From positions 1-64,000 of the forward strand of contig JAUHWG010000027.1 of assembly GCA_030424595.1 (NCBI GenBank): a DNA stretch of 64,000 bases, read 5' to 3'. The stretch is from Polyangia bacterium. Its GTDB lineage: Bacteria; Myxococcota_A; Polyangia; Nannocystales; Nannocystaceae. Positions 37,414 through 45,701 of the stretch are shown one piece after another (the first letter of the stretch is position 1; each line of letters starts with the position of its first letter). The position numbers and the translations under genes were made by a program. Below the pieces are notes generated by a model. That model was given only the letters and a program-made list of their open reading frames with translations. It had not been told where the DNA came from and did not search any database.

Positions 37414-38655
37414 ATGTCCTTGAGCCGACACCTTAGCCTTATTCTCCTCCCCACTCTCGCGCTCTCCACCGCCTGTGACCTCTGGGGCGGCCCCCAGGAC
37501 ATCGACGTGCTGAGCTGCGACGAGGTCGTGACGGTCCTCGCCGGCGTCGACGCGCAGACCGAGCTCGGCTTCACGGCCGCGGACGTCCTCGCCGTCGCTG
37601 AGGGCAGCCATGCCGCGCCGATCTTCTGGCACCCCGGGGACGTCCAGTTCGGGCCTGAGACCGATGAGGGCGAGCTCGGGCTCGACCTCAGCTACGCCGG
37701 CGGAGAGATCCGCTACGTCCAGGCGACCAACCCCGACGCCGCCGAGATGGGCTGCGTCGATCGCCTCGAGATCGACGCCGAGGTCGAGCTCCACACCGCG
37801 GGCGGCGCCCTCCATGAGTCCTTCTCGGCGCCTCTCCGGGCCTCCCGCCCAGGCGTGGCGATGCTCCGCCATGAGCTCCCCCTCGAGGCGATCGCCGGCG
37901 ACCTCACGGTCACCTCGGTCGAGCCCGCCAACGGCCAGGCGGCGCCGCTCTCCATCGAGCTCGGGGTCTCGTCGTTCGGGATCTTCGGCTCCATCGACGG
38001 CGGCGTCGAGGTCCACTCCGGCGACGCGGTCGCGTTCGGCCTGCAAAACTACGCGACCTTCCCGACCGACGGCCTCGCCTGTGACTTCCCCGCCGAGGCG
38101 CCGGTGCCCTTCGACGCCGAGTGGGCGGGCGTCAGCGCGGCCGAGGCCCTCGCGTTCCTCGACGCCTTCCCGGCGCTCGAGCTCCAGTGGAGCGGCGACA
38201 CGCCGACATCCTTGACCATCGAGGCCGCCCCTGTGGGCGCGACGGCCTGCGGTCGGATCGACGCCGACGACTTCGCCGCGCCGCTCAGCTTCGACGTCGC
38301 CCTGACCATGAAGAGCGCGGACGGCCGCCTGGACGGGGCCCTGACGCTGCGCGCCGGCGCCAACGTCGACGCCCTCGGCGAGCTCTCGGAGCTGTCGATC
38401 CAGCGCGACGCACCCTACGGTGACTACGCCTCCCTCGCCGACTTCGAGGAGACCTTCGGCGTCTACGGCGTCGACCTCAGCGGCTACGACGGCGCCGGGA
38501 TCACCTTCGACCTCACCTGCGACGCCGAGGGCCACCACGGGGCGATCACCGTCCTCGGGGCGACGACCCATGAGTGCTCTGACGAGCCGGGCGCGGCCTG
38601 CGAGGGCACGGACATGATCGAGCTCGTCACCGGCACCTGGTCGAGCGCCGACTGA
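37414..38655 (+). CDS. Lipoprotein of unknown function
   Basis: 413 residues. Lipobox LSTAC (Cys21), and unlike many neighbours no long Ser/Thr linker. The body is beta-rich and acidic with regular hydrophobic strands (LSIELGVSSFGIFGSIDGGVEV). Four late cysteines probably pair (TCDAEG...ECSDEPGAACEG). Not recognised. The 213-base gap upstream holds its promoter. Confidence 0.72.
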   Translation: MSLSRHLSLILLPTLALSTACDLWGGPQDIDVLSCDEVVTVLAGVDAQTELGFTAADVLAVAEGSHAAPIFWHPGDVQFGPETDEGELGLDLSYAGGEIRYVQATNPDAAEMGCVDRLEIDAEVELHTAGGALHESFSAPLRASRPGVAMLRHELPLEAIAGDLTVTSVEPANGQAAPLSIELGVSSFGIFGSIDGGVEVHSGDAVAFGLQNYATFPTDGLACDFPAEAPVPFDAEWAGVSAAEALAFLDAFPALELQWSGDTPTSLTIEAAPVGATACGRIDADDFAAPLSFDVALTMKSADGRLDGALTLRAGANVDALGELSELSIQRDAPYGDYASLADFEETFGVYGVDLSGYDGAGITFDLTCDAEGHHGAITVLGATTHECSDEPGAACEGTDMIELVTGTWSSAD

Positions 38656-38781
38656 CGGGGAGCCCTACGGACATCGCCGAGGTCGACCGCTCCTCGGCGG
38701 CCTCTCGCCTCCTCGAAGATGGGCAACACCCCCCCGAGAAGATGCAGCTCTGTCGGCGCTGAGAGGGCCTACAAAGCCTTC

Positions 38782-39420
38782 TTAGGTGCGTCCGGCGACA
38801 AACCCGTACTCCTCCCCACCGTCGGTGAAGACACGGCCGCTCACGCAAGTGTCCGTGATCTCGACGAGCTCCACCATCATGATGGCGAACCCGCTCGATC
38901 CCCCGGAGCTCGGGTAGCTGCCGCTTCCGCTCTCCCCACCGCCGAGCGCCGGCTGAACCCCCACGGCGAAGTCGTCGATGTTGATCTCAAACGAGGCCTC
39001 CAGGCTATCGTATCCGCAGCTGTCGCAGGAGCAGCCGCTCGACGACCACTCGAGGGAGACCGTCACGAGCTCCGCGCCCTCCATCACAGTCGCCATCGTC
39101 GCCCCCTTCTTCTCCGGCTCCGGCACCTCGATCCCCTCGCACCCCAGGATCTTCCCATCGCCTGTCGAGCTGGTCGGCTCGTACTCACACACCTCCGAGG
39201 TGGTGCTCGTGCCCTCTGTCGTCGTCGCCGCCGTCGCCGTCGCGTCACTCGTCGTCGATGAGTTCTCGCCGGTCGTCACGCCCGTCGTCGAGGAGTCACC
39301 GAGGGTCGACGTCGCGACCGTAGTCGCGGCCGAAGCTCCAGTACTCGTCGACGCAACACCGTCGTCACCCGCGCATCCGATCAAGAGCGTTGAGATCGTG
39401 AGAGCGGAGGCGATTTTCAT
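38782..39420 (-). CDS. Small lipoprotein with Ser/Thr linker
   Basis: 212 residues. Lipobox LLIGC (Cys16), linker of Ser/Thr/Ala/Gly to about residue 75, then a compact domain with a cysteine cluster (SSSGCSCDSCGYDS) and Gly/Ser-rich loop. It may bind a metal through the CxCxxC group; unrecognised family. Convergent with the preceding lipoprotein. Confidence 0.7.
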   Translation of the reverse strand: MKIASALTISTLLIGCAGDDGVASTSTGASAATTVATSTLGDSSTTGVTTGENSSTTSDATATAATTTEGTSTTSEVCEYEPTSSTGDGKILGCEGIEVPEPEKKGATMATVMEGAELVTVSLEWSSSGCSCDSCGYDSLEASFEINIDDFAVGVQPALGGGESGSGSYPSSGGSSGFAIMMVELVEITDTCVSGRVFTDGGEEYGFVAGRT

Positions 39421-39857
39421 CCGCCCAGTCTACCCACTTCGGCCGTCGCTCGACGGTACCTCTCGGTCCGGCGCGAATCCGCCAGCGCACCGTCGATGAT
39501 CTCAACGACGACCCCGCCTATCGCCCAATTCCGCATCAACCACGCCTGCTCAGCCGGCGGTCGTGCTCGATCGCCGTACGGAGGTCGTTCGCTGCGCGGC
39601 AGCGGCGACTGAGGAGGTGACGGGCGGCCGCGAGGGCCCGCCAGCTCGACCGCCAGCTCGACCGCCAGCTCGGCCGCCAGCAAGGGCGCCAGCTCGGCCG
39701 CCAGCTCGGCCGCCAGCTCGATCGCCAGCTCGGCCGCCAGCTCGATCGCCAGCTCGGCCGCCAGCTCGGCCGGAGCTGCCGCCGGCTCCGACTTCGACCG
39801 GGACTTCCCGATGGACGATGTCGCCCGCGAGCCGGCTGCGCGTGTATGCTCCCGCGC
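39421..39857. other. 437-base intergenic region with a 12-bp minisatellite
   Basis: Lies between the divergent starts of a small lipoprotein gene and the ygfK-like gene. The minisatellite occupies 39639-39770. Frames through it encode low-complexity AELA or ARPP strings, which I do not accept as genes. Confidence 0.6.
39639..39770. repeat. 12-bp tandem repeat, eleven units
   Basis: Eleven uninterrupted 12-base units of CGCCAGCTCGRY (variants end GAC, GGC or GAT; the fourth unit reads CGCCAGCAAGGG). It starts 88 bases before the ygfK-like ATG counted from its right end. The unit contains AGCT and, across units, partial palindromes, so it may fold or vary in copy number. Confidence 0.9.
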
Positions 39858-41942
39858 ATGGCCGAGCTTCGCCCCTACCCGCTCTCTGCGCTGGTCCGCC
39901 GCTCCCTCACCGAGCTCGAGGCGCGGGGCACGATCTTCGACCTGCCGCGGCGCAAGCTCTACACCCCGAGCGGACGCCATGACCTGCGGGCGTATCACCA
40001 CGGCTTCGCCGCCTCGTCGCCGCTCGGGCCCGCCGCAGGGCCGCACACGCAGATGGCCCAGAACATCGCCCTCGCCTGGCTGAGCGGCTGCCGGATCATC
40101 GAGCTGAAGACCGTCCAGATCATGGACACGCTGGAGATCCCGCGCCCCTGCATCGACATGCAGACGATCGGCTACAACGTCGAGTGGTCGCAGGAGCTGC
40201 GCCTGCAGGAGTCGCTCGAGGAGTACGTCAAGGGGGCGATGCTGATCACGATCCTGCGGGCCTCCGGCCAGCTCGAGGTCGGCGCGGATGATCAGCTCCT
40301 CTACGACATGAGCGTCGGCTACGATCTGGCGGGGATCCGCTCTCCGCAGGTCCAGGCGTTCATCGACGGGATCCGCGACTGCACGGCTGTCGTCGATCGT
40401 CTGCGCGGCCAGATCCCTGACGAATACAGGCAGTACCGCGACCTCGACTTCCCGACCCGTCTCAGCGACACCCTCACCCTCTCGACCTTCCACGGCTGCC
40501 CGCCCGACGAGATCGAGAAGATCATCGAGTTCCTCCTGGAGGAGAAGGGGATCCACTCGACGGTCAAGCTCAACCCCACCCTCTTGGGGCCGGCGCGGGT
40601 CCGCGAGCTGCTCGGCGAGGTGATGGGTTATGAGGGGATCCACGTCCCCGACAGCGCCTTCGAGCAGGACACCCGCTGGCAGCAGGCGGTCGACTTCTGC
40701 GGCCGCCTCGGCGACAAGGCGGACAGCCTCGGCCTCGGCTTTGGCGTCAAGTTCAGCAACACCCTGATCGTCGACAACCACCGCGACTTCTTCCCGGCGA
40801 CCGAGAAGGCGATGTACCTCTCAGGGCCGCCGCTCCACGTCCTCGCGACCAACCTCGTCGGCCGCTTCCGCGGGGTCTTCGGCGACCGCTTCCCGATCTC
40901 CTTCTCGGCCGGGATCGACCGCCACAACTTCGCCGACGCGGCGGCGCTCGGCCTGTGCCCGATCACCACCTGCTCCGACCTCCTCAAGCCCGGCGGCTAC
41001 GGCCGCGCGAGCGCCTACGTCAGCGACCTCCAGGCGCGGATGGACAAGGTCGGCGCCGCGGACCTCCCGAGCTACATCATCCGCGCCTTCGGCCGCGGCG
41101 AGGCCGCTCTTGAGGCGCTCGGGCTCGGCACAGACGATCCCGTCCGGTCTGCCTGCCTGCGCGCCCTCGCCGAGGGCGACGACCTCCGGGCCGCCGCCGG
41201 CGAGCGCTTCGAGCCCTGGGTCTCCGCGGCGATCCTGGCGAACACCGAGGTCTACGTCGCCGCCTGCACCGAGGACCGCCGCTACTCCCTGGCGAGCAAC
41301 CAAAAACCTCCGCGCAAGGTCGGCTCCAGCCTCGCCCTCTTCGACTGCCTGAGCTGCAACAAGTGTGTCCCGGTCTGCCCGAACGACGCCAACTTCGTCC
41401 TCGAGACCCCGCCCCGGGAGCAGGCGATCATCAAGGTCCGGCAGGCCGAGGAGGGCTGGCAGATCCGCGAGGAGGGGACGCTCCGCCTAGCGAAGAAGAC
41501 CCAGTACGCCAACTTCGCCGACTTCTGCAACGAGTGCGGAAACTGCGACATCTTCTGCCCAGAGGACGGCGGCCCCTACATCGTCAAGCCCCGCTTCTTC
41601 GGCAGCCTCCGCGACTTCCACGAGCTGGCCAAGCTCGACGGGTTCTTCATCACCGGCGGGGGTCGGGTCGTCCACGCCCGCCTGGACGGCGCGGTCTTCC
41701 GCCTCGACCTGCCCCCCATGGGCGGACAGGCGAGCTTCTCAGGGCCCGGCTTTGACCTCCGCTTCGACGCCGACGACCCGGCGGCGAGCCTGGCCGGCGA
41801 GGCGAGCGTCGAGGTCGACCTGACCCACTATTTTGTCATCCGATGGATCCGCGACGCCGTGTTCGCCGAGGGCCAAGTAAGCTATGTTCGCCTCCTCGCG
41901 GACGACCCCGATGCAGCCCGTCTCTCTGCCCCCCAGAGCTGA
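39858..41942 (+). CDS. ygfK: YgfK-like iron-sulfur oxidoreductase lacking the GltD-type flavin/NADPH domain
   Basis: 694 residues from ATG 39858. The N-terminal about 480 residues follow YgfK, whose fold resembles the dihydropyrimidine-dehydrogenase/dihydroorotate-dehydrogenase flavin barrel (AAGPHTQMAQNIALAWL, LSTFHGCPPDEIEKI, KLNPTLLG, SAGIDRHNFAD). Two [4Fe-4S] motifs follow: Cys497-x2-Cys-x2-Cys-x3-Cys507 and Cys557-x2-Cys-x2-Cys-x3-Cys567. The usual protein is about 1,030 residues with a central GltD-like FAD/NADPH domain; that domain is absent here, so electrons must come from another donor. The 3' end overlaps the next gene by 59 bases, so the two are coupled. Confidence 0.85.
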   Translation: MAELRPYPLSALVRRSLTELEARGTIFDLPRRKLYTPSGRHDLRAYHHGFAASSPLGPAAGPHTQMAQNIALAWLSGCRIIELKTVQIMDTLEIPRPCIDMQTIGYNVEWSQELRLQESLEEYVKGAMLITILRASGQLEVGADDQLLYDMSVGYDLAGIRSPQVQAFIDGIRDCTAVVDRLRGQIPDEYRQYRDLDFPTRLSDTLTLSTFHGCPPDEIEKIIEFLLEEKGIHSTVKLNPTLLGPARVRELLGEVMGYEGIHVPDSAFEQDTRWQQAVDFCGRLGDKADSLGLGFGVKFSNTLIVDNHRDFFPATEKAMYLSGPPLHVLATNLVGRFRGVFGDRFPISFSAGIDRHNFADAAALGLCPITTCSDLLKPGGYGRASAYVSDLQARMDKVGAADLPSYIIRAFGRGEAALEALGLGTDDPVRSACLRALAEGDDLRAAAGERFEPWVSAAILANTEVYVAACTEDRRYSLASNQKPPRKVGSSLALFDCLSCNKCVPVCPNDANFVLETPPREQAIIKVRQAEEGWQIREEGTLRLAKKTQYANFADFCNECGNCDIFCPEDGGPYIVKPRFFGSLRDFHELAKLDGFFITGGGRVVHARLDGAVFRLDLPPMGGQASFSGPGFDLRFDADDPAASLAGEASVEVDLTHYFVIRWIRDAVFAEGQVSYVRLLADDPDAARLSAPQS

Positions 41943-43179
41943 TCCCCACGACTTCGCCGGCCTTCGGATAAACGGCCCCCGTCTCCACCAACGTCTCGCG
42001 GAGCTGGCGACCATCGGCGCGATCCCTGGGGGGGGCGTCGCTCGTCTCGCCCTCACGGACGAGGATCGACTCGGCCGTGACCAGGTCGTCGCCTGGATGC
42101 GCGAGCTCGGCCTCGCGGTGAGCATCGATCGGGTAGGCAACGTCATCGGCACCCGCGCGGGGCGGGAGGACCTGCCGCCGGTCGCCAGCGGCTCGCACAT
42201 CGACACGGTCCGCACCGGCGGGATCCTCGACGGCAACCTCGGGGTGCTCGCCGCCCTGGAGGTGATCGCGACCCTCAACGACGCCGGGATTCGCACCCGC
42301 AGGCCCCTCGCGGTCGCCTTCTTCACCAACGAGGAGGGCGCCCGCTTCGCCCCGGACATGATGGGGAGCGCCGTCTGCCAGGGATCGCTCGATCTGGAGA
42401 GCGCCCTCGCGGCGGTCGGCATCGACGGCCGCAGCGTCGGCGAGGAGCTCGCCCGGATCGGCTACGCCGGCGAGGCCACGCCCGGTCTCGACGCCTACGC
42501 CTTCGTCGAGCTCCACATCGAGCAGGGCCCCGTGCTCGACCGCGAGGGGATCACGATCGGCGCGGTCACGGGGGTCCAGGGGATCTCCTGGACCGAGCTG
42601 ACCCTCCGCGGCGTCTCCAACCACGCCGGGACCACCCCGATCGCCCTGCGCAAGGACGCCGCCCTGGTCGCCGCCGAGATCACCGTCGCCCTGCGCCGGA
42701 TCGCCGTAGAGCTCGGCCCGCCGCAGGTCGCCACCGTCGGCGCCCTCACCCTCCGCCCCAACCTGATCAACGTCGTCCCCAACCACGCGTTGATGACCCT
42801 CGACCTCCGCAACACCGACGAGGCCAGGCTCCAGGAGTCCGAGCGTCGGGCCTTCGCCGCGGTCGCCGAGCTCGCCGCCCGCGAAGGGGTCGAGGTCAGC
42901 CAGCGCTCGCTCGCCCGCTTCGCCCCGGTCGAATTCGACGAGCGCGTGATCCACCGGGTCGAGCGCTTCGCCCAGGCCCTCGGCCACAGCGTCCGCAGGC
43001 TGCCCTCAGGAGCCGGTCATGACGCGCAGATGTTCGCCCCTCGCTGTCCTACCGGGATGATCTTCGTCCCTAGCGTCGACGGGATCAGCCACAACGTCCG
43101 CGAGCGGACCGACCCCGCCCACATCGAAGCCGGCGCGGATGTCCTGCTTCAGACCCTCTTGAGCCTCGCCGAGGAGTGA
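41884..43179 (+). CDS. M20-family Zn hydrolase (N-carbamoyl-amino-acid / allantoate amidohydrolase)
   Basis: 431 residues from ATG 41884 (ATG 41911 also possible). Metal ligands His105 (SGSHIDTV), Asp116 (DGNLG), Glu150/Glu151 (TNEEGARF), His211 (ELHIEQGP) and a late His in SHNVRE match the AmaB/HyuC/AllC group, which hydrolyses N-carbamoyl bonds to amine, CO2 and ammonia. The gene overlaps ygfK. In E. coli the equivalent cluster has the M20 peptidase-like YgeY. Substrate here may be a ureido acid formed from a purine; that is inferred from context. Confidence 0.9.
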   Translation: MFASSRTTPMQPVSLPPRADPHDFAGLRINGPRLHQRLAELATIGAIPGGGVARLALTDEDRLGRDQVVAWMRELGLAVSIDRVGNVIGTRAGREDLPPVASGSHIDTVRTGGILDGNLGVLAALEVIATLNDAGIRTRRPLAVAFFTNEEGARFAPDMMGSAVCQGSLDLESALAAVGIDGRSVGEELARIGYAGEATPGLDAYAFVELHIEQGPVLDREGITIGAVTGVQGISWTELTLRGVSNHAGTTPIALRKDAALVAAEITVALRRIAVELGPPQVATVGALTLRPNLINVVPNHALMTLDLRNTDEARLQESERRAFAAVAELAAREGVEVSQRSLARFAPVEFDERVIHRVERFAQALGHSVRRLPSGAGHDAQMFAPRCPTGMIFVPSVDGISHNVRERTDPAHIEAGADVLLQTLLSLAEE

Positions 43180-43400
43180 GCTCGACGTAAGGTCAAGAGG
43201 GCAGGGCTCCGTGTCGGAGCATATGCAGGTGGACCCCCATTCTTGCCCCCGCACCGGCCGAACTCCTAGGTGACTCCGAAGACGTCTCCGAGCTCGCGAC
43301 GCTGTTGCTCGCAGTCCACGGCGGAGAGCTCGGGAGTCGTTCACATCGTGGCCGAGCCGCGAAGGTCGACAACGGCGAGAGCGCGCGCGACGTTGCCGTC

Positions 43401-44069
43401 CTAGCCCTCCACCAGCGAGCGGACAAACGCGACCATGACAGCGGCGGCCTCGGCCAAGAGCGCCTCGCGAGGCTGACCCGAGCGCGCTCGTGGGTAGAGG
43501 CCGTGGTTGGCGTCGACCAGCCAATGCAGGCGGACACGATCGGGCAGAGCGTAGCCCCGCACCTGCTCGCGATTGCCGTGTGAGTCCCGCGTGCCCTGAC
43601 AGAGGAGCGTCGGCACGTCAGCGGCGAGGAGCTCCTCTACCCGACCCTTCGGATCCGGATCGCGGCGGTCGTGAAAGGGATAGGCGAAGCCGACGAGTCC
43701 GACAGCGCCGAGCTCGACGACCAGCCCCGCGCTGACCCTCGCGCCGCGGGAGAAGCCGGCGAGCACCAGGCGGTCTCTCCTCCCCGGGTACGCGTCCGGG
43801 TCACGCAGCGCCGCCGAGAGGCGAGCGCTCCCCGAATGCACCGCCCTGCGAGCCGCTGCGACCTCGCGGATCTTCGCCGCCATGGCAGCGTCGCGGCGAG
43901 GGGCGTCACCACCCTGCGAAGGATCGGCGAAACGCACGACCCGCAGCCCCGCAGCCGCGAGGCTCCCGGCGAGGATCCTCGGCGCGACGTCCTCCGCCTG
44001 GCCGCGATCTCCGGGGGCGAGGATCACAGTAAGGTCTGCGTCCTCAGGTCCGTCCCAATGAACGCTCAT
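43401..44069 (-). CDS. KANL3/Tex30-type alpha/beta hydrolase
   Basis: 222 residues. Nucleophile Ser107 in AGFSRGA, acid Asp161 in GTRDSHG, and His188 in ANHGLYPR give a complete triad, in the pattern of the predicted hydrolases related to KANL3/Tex30. Cytoplasmic. It follows the DUF1456 gene after 37 bases and is likely in one operon. Not obviously linked to the neighbouring purine-like genes. Confidence 0.85.
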   Translation of the reverse strand: MSVHWDGPEDADLTVILAPGDRGQAEDVAPRILAGSLAAAGLRVVRFADPSQGGDAPRRDAAMAAKIREVAAARRAVHSGSARLSAALRDPDAYPGRRDRLVLAGFSRGARVSAGLVVELGAVGLVGFAYPFHDRRDPDPKGRVEELLAADVPTLLCQGTRDSHGNREQVRGYALPDRVRLHWLVDANHGLYPRARSGQPREALLAEAAAVMVAFVRSLVEG

Positions 44070-44106
44070 CGGCTCCGTGGCCTGGCAGCGCCGCGGCCTC
44101 CTCGCA

Positions 44107-44565
44107 CTACGGGCGGTGCTTCCTCTGAAGCCCGGCGAGGAAGTTTCGCAGCATCTGGTTCAGACAGGGCCGGTAGCTGCGATGGGTCGGCTTGCGGAAG
44201 AGGGCGCTCAGCTCGTGCTTGCTCATCCGGTAGTCCGCGAGCGCCAGGATGGCGATGATGTCGTCCGAGCTGAGGCTGAGCGCGATCTTCAGCTTGGTCA
44301 GGATCAGGTTGTTGGTCAGGTAGGTCTCGGGTACAGGCAGGGGCCCTTCGCGACGCCCTCGGCGGTCGATGATCAGGCCGTTGAGGAAGGTCGCCAGATC
44401 GACGTCCTGACACTCGCGGAGGTCGGGGTCCTCGTCCTTCTTCAGCCACGCGCTCACCTCAGCCCGGGTCACCTCGCGCTCCGCCAGGGCGAAGAGGCGG
44501 ATCATCGCGTCGTCGCCGAGGTCGAAGATGTAACGGACACGCCGGAGGATGTCGTTGTTGGTCAT
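44107..44565 (-). CDS. DUF1456 (YehS) family protein
   Basis: 152 residues from ATG 44565, which starts MTNNDILRRVRYIFD as expected for the family; a longer frame to 44616 adds unlike residues. Two repeats of about 65 residues (NNDILRRVRY...FLNGLI; TNNLILTKLKIAL...RNFLAGL) are the DUF1456 halves. Function unknown; E. coli YehS is uncharacterised. Confidence 0.9.
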   Translation of the reverse strand: MTNNDILRRVRYIFDLGDDAMIRLFALAEREVTRAEVSAWLKKDEDPDLRECQDVDLATFLNGLIIDRRGRREGPLPVPETYLTNNLILTKLKIALSLSSDDIIAILALADYRMSKHELSALFRKPTHRSYRPCLNQMLRNFLAGLQRKHRP

Positions 44566-44756
44566 GTCGGCCCCAGGGTGCGACGTATGGCCGACGAATG
44601 GAACGATAATGCCCACGCGCGCGCCTCCTCCCCTGGAGGCCCTCTACTCGGTCTTCGGCCTCTGCTGCGATCCGCGCCCCGTCCCTCTCTCCGGTCGCCG
44701 AGATCGAAAGGAAGCCGGCAGACGGCGTAGAGGTCCGAGAATGCCCGTAGAGGGCC

Positions 44757-45701
44757 TCAGCGACCGTAGATCGCAGGCCGCCGATCGCGGGCCAGGTTCC
44801 ACCCGGAACCGTCCGCATCGGCGAGGAGGCCGAGGTTGAGATCGGCGACGACGAGGCCCTCCGGCGCCGGGAGCAGCGGCGAGACCGGCCCCTCCGGCCC
44901 GACAAAGAAGGACTCGCCGAAGAACTCCTGGTTCCACGGCGGCTCCGCCCCGACTCGGTTGGAGGAGCCGATGAAGAGGCGATGGCGCATCGCGTCGACC
45001 TCAGCCTCGAGCGGCCACATCCGCCGGCTGGTCGCGCCAAAGGTGATCGCCGGGGCCAGGACCAGCTCGGCGCCGCCGGCCGCGAGAGCCCGGACGACCC
45101 CCTCAAAGTGACGGTCGTAGCAGATCAGCACGCCGACCCGGCCTACCGAGGTGTCGAAGACCGGGAAGAAGGGATCCTCGTTCACCGCGCCCGGGAGGCT
45201 GCCGAGCTCGCCGTCGCTCGCCCCGTAGTAGAACGACTCGTGGAAGGCGTTTTGCTCGTTGCGACCCTCGGGGATGTGGGTCTTGCGGTACTTGCCGAGG
45301 ATCTCGCCGCGCTCGTCGATGACGACGGCGGTGTTGAAGCGCCGCCCGGAGGCGCGGTCGAGCTCGAAGATCGGCGCGACGACGATCATCCGCTGCGCAC
45401 GGGCCCGCTCGCGGAAGGCGCTTATCGTCGGCCCCGAGGCGGCGTCCTCGGCCACCTCGATCCACATAGGATCGCGGGTCAGGGCGAAGTAGGGCGCCGT
45501 GCAGAGCTCCCCCATGCCGAGGAGCTGGGCCCCAGCGCCCGCCGCCCGATCGATGAGCTCAAGGTGGTGCTGGATGTTGGCGTCGCGGACGTCGGCGAGA
45601 CGACCGGCGAGCTCTCCGAGACGCTCGACGGTCGCCGGCATCGGCCGGTAGACGTTTCGGGTCTCGGTGAGCGCGACCCGGACCTGACGGGCGCCGCTCA
45701 T
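44757..45701 (-). CDS. Nitrilase-superfamily carbamoyl amidohydrolase (beta-ureidopropionase / N-carbamoylputrescine amidase-like)
   Basis: 314 residues. Catalytic triad Glu65 (GMGELCT), Lys140 (GKYRKTHIP) and Cys194 (VLICYDRHFEG). The HFE after the cysteine and the YRKTHIPEG context match branches that hydrolyse ureido compounds to amine, CO2 and NH3. Start ATG 45701 overlaps the previous stop in ATGA, so it is translationally coupled to the PLP enzyme upstream. Last gene of the five-gene operon. Substrate inferred from family and neighbours. Confidence 0.88.
   Translation of the reverse strand: MSGARQVRVALTETRNVYRPMPATVERLGELAGRLADVRDANIQHHLELIDRAAGAGAQLLGMGELCTAPYFALTRDPMWIEVAEDAASGPTISAFRERARAQRMIVVAPIFELDRASGRRFNTAVVIDERGEILGKYRKTHIPEGRNEQNAFHESFYYGASDGELGSLPGAVNEDPFFPVFDTSVGRVGVLICYDRHFEGVVRALAAGGAELVLAPAITFGATSRRMWPLEAEVDAMRHRLFIGSSNRVGAEPPWNQEFFGESFFVGPEGPVSPLLPAPEGLVVADLNLGLLADADGSGWNLARDRRPAIYGR

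Noticed and set aside
36811..38571. Minus-strand frame of 586 codons
   Set aside because: Antisense of the opine-like and lipoprotein genes; no domain.
39639..39770. Possible CRISPR array
   Set aside because: The units are 12 bases and contiguous, with no spacers and no cas genes nearby.
39417..40781. Minus-strand frame with AELA repeats
   Set aside because: The string is produced by the 12-bp minisatellite plus the antisense of ygfK; it has no ribosome site of its own and no family.
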